Origin: Mytilus galloprovincialis
Lineage: Eukaryota; Mollusca; Bivalvia; Mytilida; Mytilidae
Assembly (NCBI RefSeq): GCF_965363235.1
Contig: NC_134838.1
Coordinates: 19,996,441-20,060,440 of the forward strand
Direction of reading: 5' to 3'
Length of the DNA: 64,000 bases
Shown: positions 60,741-64,000 of the stretch, piece by piece
How positions within the stretch are numbered: the first letter of the stretch is position 1
Layout: every line of letters begins with the position of its first letter
Position numbers and translations under genes: made by a program
The notes under the pieces: generated by a model
The model's database searches: none
Seen by the model: the letters and a program-made list of their open reading frames with translations, nothing else
What the model was told of the DNA's origin: nothing

Positions 60741-61318
60741 TTAATGTATAAAGAGGGGGCAAGGGGTTTAACTGTTATGCTGTTATGGGGCAATTTAATT
60801 CTTTGTTATCTGTTATTTTGAAAATATATTTGCTGTTAGCTGTTATTGTCTTATTCTTTGTTAGCTGTTATTGGGCTTTTAGTTTTTTGTTATCTGTTAT
60901 TGTGATAATGTATTTGCTGTTAACTGTTATTGAAAATTGGAATGTTAGCATTTTATTTTGACAGTCAATATTCGGTATAAATTGAAGATCATTGGACATT
61001 GGGGTCTGCCACTACTAATATGTTTGTCCCGTATTCAGAGAAGGATTCAATTAACATATACCCATCTCAGAAGTGAGGTCCAGGACAATTCAAGTATATC
61101 TTATGATTATCCTTTGTAATAAATTCCATTTATTTATGAATGTGTATTTAGAATTATCTTAAGTTTTTGTATGAGAATAATGTTCCTTGTTTCCCGTACG
61201 AACATATTAAATTAAAACAATTCTTAATATGACAAATAGGAAAACATATGGCCAGGAATATCTGACAAGGATCTCAATTAAGGACTAGGTCCTATAACCA
61301 CTTAACCTTTTATAAAAC

Positions 61319-61818
61319 ATGGTACATAGACTCAACTCTGTGATTCTGTTCAAAGCAGAACCAAATGCATTGTACAATGAAAGTTCCAACCATGTACTTA
61401 GGTCCGAAGCTGCACATAACTCATTACAAACAAAGATTTATTTCGTTTCAAGCCATTGTTTCCCTACTAAACTATGTATTCTACTTACTAGTACACGTGG
61501 TACAATCAAGAACCTCAGCTGATAAAAAAATGTTCAAATAAGGCCTTTGAAAATAGCGGAATAAATTGTTTTGGGAGTGTCAAAATTCGTTCGAAGTACT
61601 TGATAAGTTGCATGCTTATAATTGGTGCTTTTGATTTTTCTACCCTATATACCACTTTGCCTCATAGTCTTATTAAGAAAAATTCACACATCTCATTAAA
61701 TGGTCATTTAGAAAAAGTCAGAATATTCAAACTCATTGCATTTTTTTTTTATAAGCAACAAAGGGAGCTTCAGTCAATATATATAAACAATACACCAACG
61801 TTTCATGAGAACTGCTGA
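61319..61818 (+). pseudogene. Second reverse transcriptase relic, same family
   Basis: Plus-strand pieces: FVSSHCFPTKLCILLTSTRG (about 61440-61500), then after a frame change FDFSTLYTTLPHSLIKK (61630-61680), which holds the motif A aspartate, and SLNGHLEKVRIFKLIAFFFYKQQREL. It matches the relic at 47570-48650 in the first block but keeps the motif A part missing there and lacks the GTNCAP and YLDD parts. Broken by stops and frameshifts. Confidence 0.72.
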
Positions 61819-62310
61819 AAGCATTTTTGAGTTATTTTTGAAAACTAGAAAATACCACCTTTTTCTAAGGAATAAAATCCCTTAACTCAATAACATAAAA
61901 TCTAAAATTAATAAAAATTGAAAAATAGATATAAACATTTCAGCAAAGTTTCATGAGAACTGCTGAAAACATTTTTTGTGTTAATGTCTGAAAACTGAAA
62001 AATCCCCCCTTTTTAATTAATAAAACCCGTTAACTTGGAAACGTAAAATCTAAAATTTATAAAAATTGAAAGTGACCTCATGTTAATAGATATAAACAAT
62101 TCACCAAAATTCCTTGCTTTGTGAAAGCATTTTTGAGATATTATCAGAAAACTGAAAAAAAACACCAATTTTATTGAATAAAAACCCATTACCCAGAAAC
62201 TTAAAATCTAAAATTTATAAAAAAAAAAAAAAAAAAAAAAGAGCTCACGTCAATAGATATAAACAATTTCCCAAAGTTTAATGCAAATTGGTTAAAGAGA
62301 TTTTGAGTTA
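61800..62310 (+). repeat. Minisatellite, about 3.5 units of 130-170 bp
   Basis: Unit landmarks recur: AGATATAAACA, TTTCATGAGAACTGCTGAAA, GCATTTTTGAG, GAAAACT, AATAAAA-CCC-TTA and AAAATCTAAAATTTATAAAA. The last unit carries a 23-base A run (62220-62242). The array ends in GACAACAGACGGACAACAG and CGTAAACGAGCGTATAAAAA, a tail often seen on bivalve repeats. Confidence 0.75.
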
Positions 62311-62812
62311 ATGTCCGACATGTTGACAACAGACGGACAACAGTATACTATAATACGTTCCGTAAACGAGCGTATAAAAAATATTATAAAATATTGAATA
62401 GTAATTTAAACACATTCTAGATACATAAATTAACACTAAAAACAAAGTCATAGAAAATGGAATGCATTACATCCGTAATAAGAAATACTGATTTGTCAAA
62501 GACCGAATTATTTTAATATTTCATTTACTGTTATCTGTTTTTGTCCATTTTAATTCCTTGTTATCTGTTATGAGCCAAATCAATTTGCTGTTTTCCTGTT
62601 ATTGGGACCCCCCTTGCCCTCCTCTATAATTGTTATCATATTGTACATCCAAATGTGTGTTTAAGTTGGAGTAACTTGTCTTTTCTTTCTTGTCTTGCAT
62701 ATAGATATAAATATAAGAAATGTGTTTTAGCTAGTTTTAAATTCAGTTGGAGATATGAGATGCAAAATCTTACTAAAATGTGACTTACCGAATTAGAATC
62801 ATCACCTGGTTT

Positions 62813-62950
62813 GTACATACACGAGCAACACAACATGTGCCATATGTGCTGCAGTTTTAAGTTTGGTTTGTGTTTCTGAGTGTTACGATAGGGGGAAAGG
62901 ATACCAGAGAGAAATTCACACTCATAGATAAAAATAAAAATAACAATGCC
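62813..62950. repeat. Rearranged R1 pieces
   Basis: ACATACACGAGCAACACAAC and TGCCATATGTGCTGC (plus orientation) abut AAGGATACCAGAGAGAAATT and CACTCATAGATAAAAATAAA (minus-orientation R1), so the copy is folded on itself. Confidence 0.55.
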
Positions 62951-63441
62951 ATGTCTACACCGGTGTCAACATGATGATAGTAACTGCGATTACGATCATC
63001 CCAATATGGCGGACACAAATTTAGAGAAATTTTAGGAGGTCGATGTATCCACTTTAACAGCTTATTTTCATATTTTTTTAAATCAAAAAAATCTTTATAA
63101 GCATTGCCATCAATGCGTTCTCAACTAAAATTTCAAATTCTCATGTACAGTTTTTTTCATACATTCCGTGAAATAACTAGGAAATAGCATATGTCAATGA
63201 AAAGATGCTAATTTTGAATAATTTGTCAAAGTATTTCTCAATTTTTTAATTGCTTTCATATTTTGTATAAGGTAGCATCTTTTTATAGTACATATGCTGT
63301 CTGTTTGATTTTATATTCTTCCAGCATTTAAATTTGATGTAGATGCTGTTGTTAAAATAATAATGTACTGGAGCATCTTACTTTTACTAGGATGCTAGTT
63401 TTGCATATATTTTTTTTTTAAACATTTTTTTATTTTTTGGG

Positions 63442-63753
63442 GATGCTGGATTTCCTATATATTGAAATGCTGGCATCCAGTCATATTGGGATGGTGGCAT
63501 CCCGTTTTACCGAGATGCTGGCATCCAGTCATATTGGGATGCTGGCATCCCATTTTATTGAGATGCTGGCATCCCGTTTTATTGGGATGCTGGCATCCAG
63601 TCATATTGGGATGCTGGCATCCCGTTTTATTGAGATGCTGGCATCCCGTTTTATTGGGATGCTGGCATCCCGTTATATTGGGATGCTGGCATCCCGTTTT
63701 ATTGGGATGCTGGCATCCCGAAAAAGCTGGATGCTGGCATCCAAAACTGTAGG
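63442..63753. repeat. 24-bp minisatellite, 13 units, each with a palindrome
   Basis: The unit GATGCTGGCATCC plus an 11-base spacer repeats 13 times with no length change. GGATGC-TG-GCATCC is an inverted repeat. Spacers occur as three variants (AGTCATATTGG, CGTTTTATTGA, CGTTTTATTGG) in an A-B-C order repeated twice, a 72-bp higher-order unit. Because 24 is a multiple of three and there are no stops, long frames open on both strands; I do not regard them as proteins. Single diverged GATGCT motifs precede it from 63200. Confidence 0.95.
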
Positions 63754-64000
63754 AGTGCAGACATCGCAAAATATCCGAATGCAGTAATCCTAAAAGTTCT
63801 GTTTGATATACTGTTGGCCGAATTTCTATAGATGTACTCCAATGCATAATTTTGTGTAATGCAAAAAACAAAACAACAACAAAAATCCGTTTGTTGTTTT
63901 CCTCCCAACATTTTATCTAATGACGTCAGGGATATTATGACGTAAGAGGTGTTTTACCATCATGCGTAGAGATTCATGCAGAGACAGTAAACATGATAAG

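Larger units (their letters stand above)
60747..62628. mobile_element. 1.9-kb element with short inverted ends and CTGTTA subrepeats
   Basis: Left end TATAAAGAGGGGGCAAGGGG is the inverse of right end CCCCTTGCCCTCCTCTATA apart from small differences. Just inside both ends lie degenerate TTGCTGTTANCTGTTATTG subrepeats, four or more at left (60790-60935) and about three at right (62525-62605), in the same orientation. The interior holds an RT relic and a minisatellite, probably later insertions. I do not recognise the family. Confidence 0.6.

Noticed and set aside
63437..63871. Long frames with octapeptide repeats on both strands (116, 96 and 138 codons)
   Set aside because: They follow automatically from a 24-bp repeat with no stops; all frames are open alike and no start context or domain is present.

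Overview
The window looks like mollusc nuclear DNA, most probably a bivalve close to Mytilus. It is AT-rich, has long introns with GT/AG borders, and is full of short dispersed repeats of the kind common in mussel genomes. The organism is an inference from repeat types and gene family; no marker gene fixes the species.

One protein-coding gene dominates. A CACHD1-like gene (VWFA and cache domain-containing protein 1, related to the alpha2-delta subunits of voltage-gated calcium channels) runs on the + strand from the ATG at 5542 to a stop at 47127-47129. I placed 23 exons. All are joined at GT/AG borders with matching phases and give one uninterrupted reading frame of 1152 codons plus stop. 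The product has a signal peptide, a VWA domain with an intact DxSxS motif, two Cache-like modules, a cysteine-rich stalk, one transmembrane helix and a short cytoplasmic tail. If the last donor is not used, translation stops two bases later, giving a shorter 1111-residue tail form followed by two AATAAA signals.

Region by region: 1-5541 is upstream sequence with dispersed repeats and a 547-bp tandem duplication. 5542-47129 is the gene. Intron 1 holds a decayed 3.9-kb transposon with long inverted repeats and a broken antisense ORF of an invertebrate repeat-protein family. Intron 7 holds several repeats. Intron 8 has a well-preserved dispersed repeat. Intron 9 has a near-perfect 101-bp inverted repeat. 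Intron 10 has two tRNA-derived SINE copies. 47200-64000 contains no convincing host gene. It holds two broken reverse transcriptase relics of one family on opposite strands, a 1.1-kb fold-back element with tandem-repeat arms, a 1.9-kb inverted-repeat element with internal minisatellite, and a 24-bp palindrome-bearing minisatellite at the right end.

Exon coordinates were read by eye. The first-exon start is supported by an upstream in-frame stop; untranslated exons and the promoter are not identified.
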